Shown piece by piece: positions 1-6,167 of a DNA stretch of 10,567 bases. Source of the stretch: an uncultured Clostridia bacterium (GTDB lineage: Bacteria; Bacillota; Clostridia; Oscillospirales; Oscillospiraceae); contig CAMGRA010000025.1 of NCBI GenBank assembly GCA_946061345.1, forward strand, positions 1 through 10,567. The letters run 5' to 3'. The translations under genes were made by a program, and so were the position numbers. The notes below the pieces were generated by a model that was given only the letters and a program-made list of their open reading frames with translations, had not been told where the DNA came from and made no database searches. Positions within the stretch are counted from its first letter, which is position 1, and every line of letters starts with the position of its first letter.

Positions 1-46
1 TGACGAGGGGGCTGGATTTTTGCGCAGCAAAAAGACTGGGGGAGAG
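1..46 (+). repeat. Palindromic intergenic repeat unit, copy 1 (left end cut off)
   Basis: This unit starts with TGACGAGGGGGCTGGAT and ends with GGGGGAGAG. Its centre is a perfect hairpin, TTTTTGC (17-23) / GCAAAAA (27-33) with a 3-nt loop. The unit at 64-117 read on the minus strand has the same start (TGACGAGGG.GG), the same TGGATT and GAC motifs and the same GGGAGAG end, but a different inner palindrome. By comparison with that copy, about 9 bases (a GCCTCCCTC-like arm) lie left of the window. The arrangement resembles dispersed palindromic intergenic repeats I recall from Oscillospiraceae genomes; that link is from memory and was not searched. Confidence 0.6.
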
Positions 47-63
47 ATTTTCTCTTCTTGTTT

Positions 64-117
64 CTCTCCCTCCGTCTTCGCCTTACGGCGAATCCACCTC
101 CCTCGTCAGAGGGAGGC
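64..117 (-). repeat. Palindromic intergenic repeat unit, copy 2 (inverted)
   Basis: Read on the minus strand this is a complete unit. Its outer hairpin is CCTCCCTC (97-104) / GAGGGAGG (109-116), with a 4-nt loop. Its inner hairpin is TTCGCC (77-82) / GGCGAA (87-92), also with a 4-nt loop. It is the inverted partner of copy 1, with a 17-bp T-rich spacer (47-63) between them. No open reading frame or ribosome binding site is associated with it. It could act as a mobile MITE/REP-like element or as a processing or termination structure in read-through RNA; the sequence does not decide between these. Confidence 0.65.
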
Positions 118-158
118 TTTCCGCTGCGGCGGGACTCGGCATAGCGAAAGATTTTTGG

Positions 159-186
159 AACCACCACTCGGCTGGTGGTTTTCTTT
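159..186 (+). terminator. Putative Rho-independent terminator
   Basis: An 8-bp perfect stem, AACCACCA (159-166) / TGGTGGTT (173-180), has a 6-nt loop and is followed by TTCTTT. The T-rich tail lies on the plus-strand side, so it would end a transcript entering from a gene left of the window. The stem is only moderately GC-rich. Confidence 0.5.
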
Positions 187-197
187 AACCAAGAATT

Positions 198-238
198 CGG
201 GAGGCCGCCCATACACATCGGGCAGCCTCCCGGCTTTT
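198..238. terminator. Putative terminator hairpin downstream of glpK
   Basis: The outer stem CGGGAGGC (198-205) / GCCTCCCG (225-232) is 8 bp and perfect. CCC (208-210) / GGG (220-222) can stack inside it. The hairpin lies 13 bp past the glpK stop codon, where a terminator for that operon is expected. The better T-run (TTTT at 235-238) is on the plus-strand side, while the minus-strand side has only ATTCTT. It may therefore work in both directions or mainly stabilise the 3' end of the glp message. Confidence 0.5.
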
Positions 239-244
239 CTATTA

Positions 245-1726
245 TTACAGGGGTGCCTGCCAGCCCCGGCTGCTTTCCACGGCGCGGCTCCATTTCCTCA
301 TCCGCAGGCTGCGCTCGGCTTCCTCCATCTGCGGCAGGAAGGTTCGGTCGCAGCGCCAGAATTCCTTGATCTGGTCCGTATTGTCCCAGACGCCCACGGT
401 GAGGCCCGCCAGATACGCCGCTCCCAGCGCGGTAGTCTCCCGTATCACAGGGCGAAAGATCTTCCGGTTCAGAATATCAGCCTGGAACTGCATCAGGAAG
501 GCGTCACGGCTGGCGCCGCCGTCCACACGCAGACCCGTCAGGGGCGCGCCCATATCGCGCTCCATGGCCTGCAGGACATCCATACTCTGATAGGCGATGG
601 ATTCCTCCGCCGCGCGGATGATATGCTCCGGTCTTGTACTGCGGGTCAGGCCCACCAACGCGCCCCGGGCGTGCATATCCCAATAGGGCGCGCCCAGGCC
701 GGTAAAGGCGGGAACAAAGTAGACGTCGTTGCTGTCTTCCGCCTGAGAAGCATAGATGCCGGCCTCTGACGCGTCCTTGAGGAAGTGCAGCTCGTCGCGC
801 AGCCACTGAATGACCGCGCCGCCGACAAACACGCTGCCCTCCAGGGCGTACTGGACCCGGCTGCCGCCGGTAGCCGCCAGGGTCGTCACCAGACCGTGGC
901 GGCTCTCCACCGCCGTTTCGCCGGTATTGACCAGAAGAAAGCAGCCCGTGCCGTATGTATTCTTCGCCTCACCGGAGGAAAAACAGCATTGCCCGAAGAG
1001 GGCCGCCTGCTGATCTCCCGCCATGCCGGTGATGGGAATTTCTCCGCCCAGCAGGCGGCAGACGCCGTAGCGGTGGGCAGATGGATAGACCTGCGGGAGC
1101 ATGGCCCTGGGGATATTCAGTTCCTCCAGGAGTTTGTCGTCCCACTCTAAGCGGTGGATGTCGTACATCATGGTCCGGGAGGCATTGGTGCGGTCCGTTC
1201 CGTGGACCGCGCCCCCGGTGAGCTGCCAGAGAAGCCAGCTATCCACCGTACCGAAGCACAGCTCGCCGCGTTCGGCACGCTCCTGAGCGCCCGGCACATG
1301 ATCCAAAATCCAACGAACTTTGGTGGCGGAAAAATAGGCGTCGGGGATCAGGCCGGTGGTCCTGCGGATGTGTCCGGTCAGGCCCCGGTGTTCCAACTCC
1401 TCACAGATAGGAGCCGTGCGGCGGCACTGCCAGACGATGGCGTTATAGATGGGCCGGCCCGTTGCCCGTTCCCAGACAAGGGTAGTCTCGCGCTGATTCG
1501 TGATGCCGATGGCTGCGATCATGGCAGGGTCTATCCCCTCCGCCGCCTCCTGCATCACGGCAAACTGACTGTTCCAGATCTCCATGGGGTCGTGCTCGAC
1601 CCAGCCGGAATTCAGATAGATCTGAGGAAACTCCCGCTGGGCAGAACAGACGATGTTCTGCTGCTCGTCGAATAAGATCGCACGGCTGCTGGTGGTGCCC
1701 TGGTCCAGGGCCAACAGGTATCTCAT
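245..1726 (-). CDS. glpK: Glycerol kinase
   Basis: This enzyme phosphorylates glycerol with ATP to sn-glycerol-3-phosphate in the cytoplasm, trapping the substrate for the dehydrogenase encoded upstream. The 493 residues match the usual length of about 495-505. The N-terminal phosphate-binding motif DQGTTSSRAILFD is at residues 8-20. The first FGGY-family signature is around YFSATKVRWIL (131-141), the catalytic Asp is D238 in GMAGDQQAALFGQ, and the second signature is around GGASRDAFLMQFQADIL (403-419). The ATG has an AGGAGG ribosome site (1733-1738) 6 nt upstream. It is the last gene of the operon, 13 nt after the DUF1667 gene. The His that HPr phosphorylates in many low-GC Firmicutes GlpK proteins (in a YHFYG/YHFFG context) aligns with Arg224 here. 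No glycerol facilitator gene (glpF) is present in the window. Confidence 0.97.
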   Translation of the reverse strand: MRYLLALDQGTTSSRAILFDEQQNIVCSAQREFPQIYLNSGWVEHDPMEIWNSQFAVMQEAAEGIDPAMIAAIGITNQRETTLVWERATGRPIYNAIVWQCRRTAPICEELEHRGLTGHIRRTTGLIPDAYFSATKVRWILDHVPGAQERAERGELCFGTVDSWLLWQLTGGAVHGTDRTNASRTMMYDIHRLEWDDKLLEELNIPRAMLPQVYPSAHRYGVCRLLGGEIPITGMAGDQQAALFGQCCFSSGEAKNTYGTGCFLLVNTGETAVESRHGLVTTLAATGGSRVQYALEGSVFVGGAVIQWLRDELHFLKDASEAGIYASQAEDSNDVYFVPAFTGLGAPYWDMHARGALVGLTRSTRPEHIIRAAEESIAYQSMDVLQAMERDMGAPLTGLRVDGGASRDAFLMQFQADILNRKIFRPVIRETTALGAAYLAGLTVGVWDNTDQIKEFWRCDRTFLPQMEEAERSLRMRKWSRAVESSRGWQAPL

Positions 1727-1739
1727 GGCGCTCCTCCTG

Positions 1740-2099
1740 TTATCTCTCTGTTTTGGGGAAGTCTTTCGTCGCCACCACGTCGACGCCCGTTCCGAGAAGA
1801 TCGGAAAGGATCACGTCGCCGCAGCGGACGGGAGCGGTGACCGTCACCGCATCCAGAGCCTTGGCCGCCCGCAGCATCAGCTCCTTGGCAATGGGCTGCC
1901 TGGTTTTGACGGGGCAGCGGCGGACCGCAGCGTCCTCCAGGCGCACCGTAGTCGTCAGGACCCGCACGGGATGCAGCAGCTCGTTTTTGCCGTATTCCGC
2001 GCCGCGCGGGCAGGAATTCCCCGTCACCCGGTAGTCTTTTTCCTCGTCCACGCGGAGGTGGCAGCCCCGGGGACAGACAATGCAGATCAGTTCTTTCAT
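1740..2099 (-). CDS. DUF1667 protein, probable Fe-S subunit of the G3P dehydrogenase
   Basis: This 119-aa protein opens with a four-cysteine pattern, C6-x2-C9-x3-C13-x16-C30, in CIVCPRGC and SCPRG contexts. That spacing resembles the [4Fe-4S] motif at the N-terminus of molybdopterin oxidoreductases and suggests, without proof, a cluster. The family is usually encoded beside GlpA-like and FAD/NAD(P) oxidoreductases, as here, where it sits between the second flavoprotein gene and glpK. It has no signal peptide or membrane segment, so it is likely cytosolic. Its ATG overlaps the upstream stop (ATGA, 4-nt overlap) and has an AGGAGGT site 6 nt upstream, so translational coupling is likely. The biochemical role of the family is not established; an electron-transfer subunit standing in for GlpC is an inference. 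Confidence 0.88.
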   Translation of the reverse strand: MKELICIVCPRGCHLRVDEEKDYRVTGNSCPRGAEYGKNELLHPVRVLTTTVRLEDAAVRRCPVKTRQPIAKELMLRAAKALDAVTVTAPVRCGDVILSDLLGTGVDVVATKDFPKTER

Positions 2100-3352
2100 G
2101 CCTCCACCTCCTCAACACTGACGGTCAGGACACCGCCTCGGGGCAGCAACGTTTTGGGCAGGGTCACGGATTCCATCTCGCCGGGGGCCATATGCTCCCG
2201 GCTGAAGCAGGCGATCTGCGTTTCTCCTGCCCGAACGCGGATGGCCGCCTTGCCAAACACGCGGTTGACGCGGAAAAACAGCTTGACATTCTTATCTACG
2301 CCTGCCGGGCGGATACGCTGCGGCACGGTATAGCTGACGGCGCTGCCGTTTTCCACCGTAAGCAGCGGCTCTTTCGCCGTTTCTCCTTCGAGGATATAAC
2401 GGGCAGCGGCTTCTCCGGCACGGCTGCTCTCCTCGCTGACAAAATCCACCAGATCGTGGACGTGGACCACATTTCCGCAGGCGAACACGCCCTCGACGCC
2501 GGTCTCCATGTTCTCATAGACCACAGGGCCGTTGGTACGGCGATCCATTTCCACATCCATCTGCCGCGACAGTTCATTTTCCGGCACCAGACCGACGCTC
2601 AGCAGCAACGTGTCGCAGTCAAAGCTCTGTTCCGTGCCGGGGATCGGCCGGCGGTCGGCATCCACCGCCGAGATCGTGACCCGCTCCAGACGCTGCTTTC
2701 CCACGATATCCGTCACCGTGTGGGACAGGTACAGAGGGATGTCGTAATCCCGGAGGCACTGGACGATATTGCGGTTCAGGCCGCCGGAATAGGGCATCAG
2801 CTCCACACAGGCCAAAACCTTTGCGCCCTCCAGGGTCATGCGGCGGGCCATGATCAGGCCGATGTCGCCGCTGCCGAGGATGACGACCCGTTTGCCCACC
2901 AGATATCCCTCGATATTGAGGAAGCGCTGGGCTGTTCCGGCAGTGAAAATGCCGGAGCAGCGCGCACCGGGAATGGAGATGGCGCCACGGGTGCGCTCGC
3001 GGCAGCCCATGGCAAGGATCACGGCTCCTGCCCGGACGGTGCGATAGCCGTCGACGGGATTAAGGAAGCTGACGCATTTATCCTGTGTGATTTGCAGGAC
3101 CATGGTGTCGGTCTTTGCTTCCACGCCGGTGGCTTTCAGCATCTCAATATAGCGCCCGGCATATTCCGGCCCGGTCAGTTCCTCCTTGAAGCGGTGCAGA
3201 CCGAAGCCGTTGTGGATGCACTGGTTCAGGATGCCGCCCAGCTCACGGTCGCGCTCCAGGATCAAAATGCGGCGCAGGCCCTTTTCCCAGGCCGCATAGG
3301 CGGCAGCAAGTCCGGCAGGGCCGCCGCCGATCACGATCAGTTCATAGTCCAT
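2096..3352 (-). CDS. FAD/NAD(P)-dependent oxidoreductase of the G3P dehydrogenase locus
   Basis: This is a 418-aa two-dinucleotide-domain flavoprotein. The FAD site is IGGGPAGLAAA (GxGxxG at residues 9-14, with E33 ending the second strand). The NAD(P) site is ILGSGDIG (158-165), and the late FAD motif is GVFACGN (288-294). A family-type stretch, GGILNQCIHNGFGL, covers 39-52. No CxxC redox disulfide is visible. It probably passes electrons between the GlpA-like subunit and NAD(P) or another carrier. I chose the ATG at 3352 because GGAGGT (3360-3365) lies 7 nt upstream of it; a GTG at 3361 would overlap that site. With this start the gene overlaps the glpA-like gene by 11 nt, and its stop overlaps the DUF1667 start. 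It is sometimes labelled GlpB-like or sarcosine-oxidase-alpha-like; the exact acceptor is unknown. Confidence 0.92.
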   Translation of the reverse strand: MDYELIVIGGGPAGLAAAYAAWEKGLRRILILERDRELGGILNQCIHNGFGLHRFKEELTGPEYAGRYIEMLKATGVEAKTDTMVLQITQDKCVSFLNPVDGYRTVRAGAVILAMGCRERTRGAISIPGARCSGIFTAGTAQRFLNIEGYLVGKRVVILGSGDIGLIMARRMTLEGAKVLACVELMPYSGGLNRNIVQCLRDYDIPLYLSHTVTDIVGKQRLERVTISAVDADRRPIPGTEQSFDCDTLLLSVGLVPENELSRQMDVEMDRRTNGPVVYENMETGVEGVFACGNVVHVHDLVDFVSEESSRAGEAAARYILEGETAKEPLLTVENGSAVSYTVPQRIRPAGVDKNVKLFFRVNRVFGKAAIRVRAGETQIACFSREHMAPGEMESVTLPKTLLPRGGVLTVSVEEVEA

Positions 3353-4787
3353 TCTTCCCACCTCCCTTGGTCTCGCCGGTCAGAATGTAGCTTCCTTCCT
3401 CTTCCAGCATCACGTCCACCGGGTCCATGTGCAGCTCCCGGGCGATGATCTCCTGCACCCTCGGGCTGCAGAAGCCGCCCTGGCAGCGACCCATTCCCGC
3501 ACCGACGCGGCGCTTGACGCCGTTGATGCTGTAGGGCGGAATGGGGGTGTGCAGACAGGCGACGATCTCTCCTTCTGTGATAGTCTCGCAGCGGCAGATC
3601 ACCCGGCCAAAGCGCGGATCCTTGGCGATGAGGTTGTTTTTTTCGCCGTCACTCAGCCGGGTAAAGCGAAGACGGCGGCGGCTGTCGTCATATTCGGTCT
3701 TCTCACGAAGCTCCAGACCCGACCGAGCCAGCAGCTCCGTCAGCCGTTTTGCAATGGAAGGCGCGGCGGAAAGTCCCGGAGAACAGATGCCCGCCGCTTG
3801 GAAAAAGCCGGGAACGCTCCGGCTCTCCCGGACGATAAAATCCGGTATGTCAGAGGCGGCGCGAACGCCTGCAAAATTGCGGATATTCTCACGGAAAGCA
3901 ATCGTCGGCACGCTTTTCAGCGCCCGCTCACGCACCTGACGCAGGCCCTCGGCCGTGTTGGAGACATCCTCTGGGGCACAGGGGCTTGCCGTTGGCCCGA
4001 CAATGAGATTGCCGTGAACTGTGGGCGACACCAGAATGCCTTTGCCCTCCTTGCCGGGGCATTGGAAGATCACATGGCGCACCCGCTGCCCTTCGCACTT
4101 GTCCAGCAGATAGTATTCTCCACGGCTGGGACAGATGGTGAACTCCTTTTCACCGATCAGTTCATGGACCGCATCAGCATGAACGCCGGCGGCGTTGATA
4201 AGATACTTTGCGTTGAACTCTCCCCGGGTTGTGGTGACAAGGAAACCGTCCTGTTCCCGCCGGATGCCCGTCACACAGCAGTTGCGGCGAAGCCGAACGC
4301 CGTTTTTCACCGCCGTCTCCGCCATGGCAAGGCAATATTCCCAGGGGTTAATGATAGCGGCTGTAGGCGCCCACAGCGCACCCAGGACCTGCCCGGACAC
4401 ATTGGGTTCCATGGCTCTGGTCTCTTCTCCGCTCAGGAGCTTCAGTCCTTCCACGCCGTTGGTCTGTCCCCTTTTCAGAAGCGTCTGCAAGCACTGCAAG
4501 TCCGCATCGTCAAAGGCCAGCACCAGGCTTCCCACCCTTTCGTAGGGTACATCCAGGCGACGGCAGATGTCCCCTGCCATGTTGCTGCCCTCCAGATTCA
4601 TCTTTGCCATATCCGTGCCGGGCACGGGGTCATAACCGGCGTGGATGATGGCACTGTTGGCCTTGGTGGTACCGGCTGCAATATCGCTGCCGGCCTCCAG
4701 GACCGTTACGTTCAGCTCATACCGGGAAAGGGCGTAGGCACAAGCCGCACCCACCACGCCACAGCCGATAATGATGACATCGTCCAT
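3342..4787 (-). CDS. glpA: GlpA-like FAD-dependent glycerol-3-phosphate dehydrogenase with BFD [2Fe-2S] domain
   Basis: This 481-aa flavoprotein should oxidise glycerol-3-phosphate to dihydroxyacetone phosphate. The N-terminal DAO-type FAD fold starts at once with IIIGCGVVGAACAYAL (GxGxxG at residues 8-13, E31). It is followed by the GTTKANSAIIHAGYD stretch (39-53) seen in G3P dehydrogenase relatives. The C-terminal quarter is a BFD-like [2Fe-2S] domain with C398-x-C400 and C435-x4-C440 in ICRCET and GMGRCQGGFC contexts. No membrane segment is seen. The ATG at 4787 is chosen because AAGGAG (4795-4800) lies 7 nt upstream and the FAD strand begins immediately; the frame stays open to 4934, but that stretch looks like leader, not protein. 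It is first in the operon and overlaps the next gene by 11 nt. A related 2-hydroxy-acid oxidase role is possible, but the glpK linkage favours G3P. Confidence 0.9.
   Translation of the reverse strand: MDDVIIIGCGVVGAACAYALSRYELNVTVLEAGSDIAAGTTKANSAIIHAGYDPVPGTDMAKMNLEGSNMAGDICRRLDVPYERVGSLVLAFDDADLQCLQTLLKRGQTNGVEGLKLLSGEETRAMEPNVSGQVLGALWAPTAAIINPWEYCLAMAETAVKNGVRLRRNCCVTGIRREQDGFLVTTTRGEFNAKYLINAAGVHADAVHELIGEKEFTICPSRGEYYLLDKCEGQRVRHVIFQCPGKEGKGILVSPTVHGNLIVGPTASPCAPEDVSNTAEGLRQVRERALKSVPTIAFRENIRNFAGVRAASDIPDFIVRESRSVPGFFQAAGICSPGLSAAPSIAKRLTELLARSGLELREKTEYDDSRRRLRFTRLSDGEKNNLIAKDPRFGRVICRCETITEGEIVACLHTPIPPYSINGVKRRVGAGMGRCQGGFCSPRVQEIIARELHMDPVDVMLEEEGSYILTGETKGGGKNGL
3360..3365 (-). 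promoter_or_regulatory. Ribosome binding site fixing the oxidoreductase start
   Basis: GGAGGT lies 7 nt before the ATG at 3352, inside the 3' end of the upstream glpA-like gene. It decides for this ATG over the in-frame GTG at 3361. Confidence 0.8.
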
Positions 4788-4794
4788 GTTCTCT

Positions 4795-4800
4795 CTCCTT
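4795..4800 (-). promoter_or_regulatory. Ribosome binding site of the glpA-like gene
   Basis: AAGGAG lies 7 nt before the ATG at 4787. It supports that start over upstream in-frame codons in the leader. Confidence 0.75.
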
Positions 4801-4837
4801 TTTCTCCGGTCCGTTTGAAGGCCGGTCTTGCCTGCCG

Positions 4838-4856
4838 AAAAAACGGCTGCCGTTTT
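4838..4856 (-). promoter_or_regulatory. Possible attenuator hairpin in the glp leader
   Basis: On the minus strand AAAACGG (4856-4850) and CCGTTTT (4846-4840) form a 7-bp stem with a 3-nt loop, and the T-run continues to 4838 (six Ts in total). It lies about 50 nt upstream of the glpA-like start, inside the predicted leader RNA. An alternative pairing, GCCG (4847-4844) with CGGC (4837-4834), would break this stem. The layout resembles an intrinsic terminator with a competing fold, but the stem has only three GC pairs, so it may be weak or chance. Confidence 0.3.
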
Positions 4857-4870
4857 CCTGCATGGATATG

Positions 4871-4885
4871 TTTTTGCGACAAAAA
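4871..4885. promoter_or_regulatory. Operator-like palindrome beside the plus-strand -35 box
   Basis: TTTTTG (4871-4876) and CAAAAA (4880-4885) form a 15-bp palindrome with a 3-bp centre. It ends 2 bp before the -35 box of the aldo/keto reductase promoter. The position suits an activator or repressor site. I do not recognise the regulator. Confidence 0.35.
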
Positions 4886-4887
4886 GA

Positions 4888-4917
4888 TTGCCGTATTTAT
4901 AAAAAGTGTGATATAAT
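4888..4917 (+). promoter_or_regulatory. Promoter of the aldo/keto reductase-DUF1893 genes
   Basis: A -35 box TTGCCG (4888-4893), an 18-bp spacer and a perfect -10 box TATAAT (4912-4917) are present. An extended -10 TG lies at 4909-4910. Transcription should start near 4924, giving a 5' leader of about 113 nt before the ATG at 5037. Confidence 0.75.
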
Positions 4918-4967
4918 GGCAGGAGAAGTCCCACACAGTGCGTTTATATCCATGTTTCAACAAAAAA

Positions 4968-4996
4968 ATTTTACCACAGAAACAGCGGGCCGTCAA
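4968..4996 (-). promoter_or_regulatory. Promoter of the glp operon
   Basis: Read on the minus strand, TTGACG (4996-4991) and TAAAAT (4973-4968) are 17 bp apart. An extended -10 TG precedes the -10 box with one base between. Transcription should start near 4961, giving a leader of about 174 nt before the glpA-like ATG at 4787. The site lies downstream of the opposing promoter's predicted start, so the two promoters face each other. Confidence 0.7.
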
Positions 4997-5036
4997 TCCG
5001 TGATCCGCCCGAAAAATCAACATAAGGAGAAATACC

Positions 5037-6167
5037 ATGATCTACAAAGAGTTTCAGGACATCCGGCTTTCGTCCCTGGGCTTTGGCATGATGCGCCTAC
5101 CCGGCGGCTGCGATAACCCGCAGATCGACGAGGCACAGACAGCCGAAATGATCGACTACGCCATCAGGAACGGCGTCAACTATTTTGATACCGCCTGGGG
5201 CTACCATCAGGGAAATTCCGAGCGTGTGGCGGGCAAGCTGCTGTCCAAATATCCCCGGGAAAGCTACTGTCTTGCCTCCAAATTTCCCGGCTATGACATC
5301 TCCAGCTTCGGCCATGTGGAGGAGATCTTTGATGAGCAGCTCAAAAAGTGCCGCACGGATTTTTTTGACTTTTACCTGCTGCACAACATCTACGAAAAGA
5401 ACATCGATGCCTATCTGGATGACGCGACCTACCACACCGTTTCCTATCTGCTGGAGCAGAAAGCCAAGGGACGCATCCGCCATCTCGGCTTTTCCGCCCA
5501 CGGCGAATATGAGGTGATGGAGCGCTTTTTGGCCGCCTACGGCGACAGGATGGAGTTCTGCCAGATCCAGCTCAATTATCTGGACTGGCACTTCCAGAAA
5601 GCCGACAAAAAGGTGGAGCTGCTGAACCGGCACAACATCCCCATTTGGGTCATGGAGCCTCTGCGCGGCGGCAGACTGGCCGCACTGCCGGAGAACGCGG
5701 CCTCCAAGCTGAAGGCGCTGCGGCCGGAGGAGACTGTCCCGGCTTGGGCCTTCCGCTTCCTCCAGTCCGTTCCCGGCGTGACGATGGTCCTTTCGGGTAT
5801 GTCGGATCTTACTCAGATGAAAGAGAATATCGTCACCTTCTCCGAGAGCAAGCCCCTGAGCAAGGAAGAGCTGGACGCTCTGGTCGGCATTGCTGACGAC
5901 ATGGTCCGTGGCGGCATCCTGCCCTGCACCGCCTGCCGCTACTGCACGGGCTACTGTCCCCAGGGTCTGGACATTCCCCGCCTGCTTGCCCTTTACAACG
6001 AGCACACCTTCTCCGGCGGCGGCTTTCTGGCGCCCATGGCCGTGGAGGCTCTGCCGGAGGACAAGCGGCCCAGCGCCTGTGTTGCCTGCCGGAGCTGTGA
6101 GGCAGTCTGCCCGCAGCAGATCAAAATTTCCGAGGCAATGGCAGCCTTTGCCAAGCTGCTGCAATGA
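5037..6167 (+). CDS. Aldo/keto reductase with C-terminal dicluster 4Fe-4S ferredoxin-like domain
   Basis: The protein is 376 aa. Residues 1-285 are an aldo/keto reductase barrel with the full catalytic tetrad: D51 and Y56 in FDTAWGY, K82 in ASKFPGY and H116 in YLLHN. The tail carries two cysteine motifs typical of [4Fe-4S] clusters: C297-x2-C300-x2-C303-x3-C307-P and C348-x2-C351-x2-C354-x3-C358-P. This architecture is widespread in anaerobic Clostridia, but substrates are mostly unknown. It probably reduces or oxidises a carbonyl compound with electrons exchanged through the clusters instead of, or together with, NAD(P)H. No signal peptide is seen. The ATG at 5037 has AAGGAG (5024-5029) 7 nt upstream. 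It is transcribed divergently from the glp operon, and its stop overlaps the start of the DUF1893 gene. Confidence 0.95.
   Translation: MIYKEFQDIRLSSLGFGMMRLPGGCDNPQIDEAQTAEMIDYAIRNGVNYFDTAWGYHQGNSERVAGKLLSKYPRESYCLASKFPGYDISSFGHVEEIFDEQLKKCRTDFFDFYLLHNIYEKNIDAYLDDATYHTVSYLLEQKAKGRIRHLGFSAHGEYEVMERFLAAYGDRMEFCQIQLNYLDWHFQKADKKVELLNRHNIPIWVMEPLRGGRLAALPENAASKLKALRPEETVPAWAFRFLQSVPGVTMVLSGMSDLTQMKENIVTFSESKPLSKEELDALVGIADDMVRGGILPCTACRYCTGYCPQGLDIPRLLALYNEHTFSGGGFLAPMAVEALPEDKRPSACVACRSCEAVCPQQIKISEAMAAFAKLLQ

Larger units (their letters stand above)
4861..4954. repeat. 9-bp inverted repeat flanking the plus-strand promoter
   Basis: CATGGATAT (4861-4869) is perfectly inverted as ATATCCATG (4946-4954), with 76 bp between the arms. 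The pair encloses the whole plus-strand promoter and lies within the predicted glp leader. It could be two operator half-sites for a looping regulator or a long-range RNA stem. Chance cannot be excluded. Confidence 0.4.

Noticed and set aside
20..769. Plus-strand open frame from the repeat region into glpK antisense
   Set aside because: It spans palindromic repeats and terminators and then the antisense of glpK. The translation shows no conserved pattern.
2192..3448. Long plus-strand open frame opposite the FAD/NAD(P) oxidoreductase
   Set aside because: It has low-complexity His/Ala/Asp-rich translation, no ribosome site and no recognisable domain. The opposite strand carries a clear conserved enzyme, so this is a GC-content shadow.
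3429..4916. 495-codon plus-strand open frame opposite the glpA-like gene
   Set aside because: It is antisense to a well-supported flavoprotein and has no motif or ribosome site. Its composition is typical of antisense frames in GC-rich genomes.
4788..4934. N-terminal extension of the glpA-like protein by 49 residues
   Set aside because: The extension is unlike the family. The FAD-binding strand begins right after the internal ATG, which has a well-spaced ribosome site.
4862..5116. Small plus-strand open frame across the divergent promoter region
   Set aside because: It begins upstream of the predicted transcription start, lacks a ribosome site and runs out of frame into the reductase gene.
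5097..6164. 355-codon minus-strand open frame opposite the aldo/keto reductase
   Set aside because: The sense strand holds the complete catalytic tetrad and both Fe-S motifs; the antisense product shows none and has no ribosome site.
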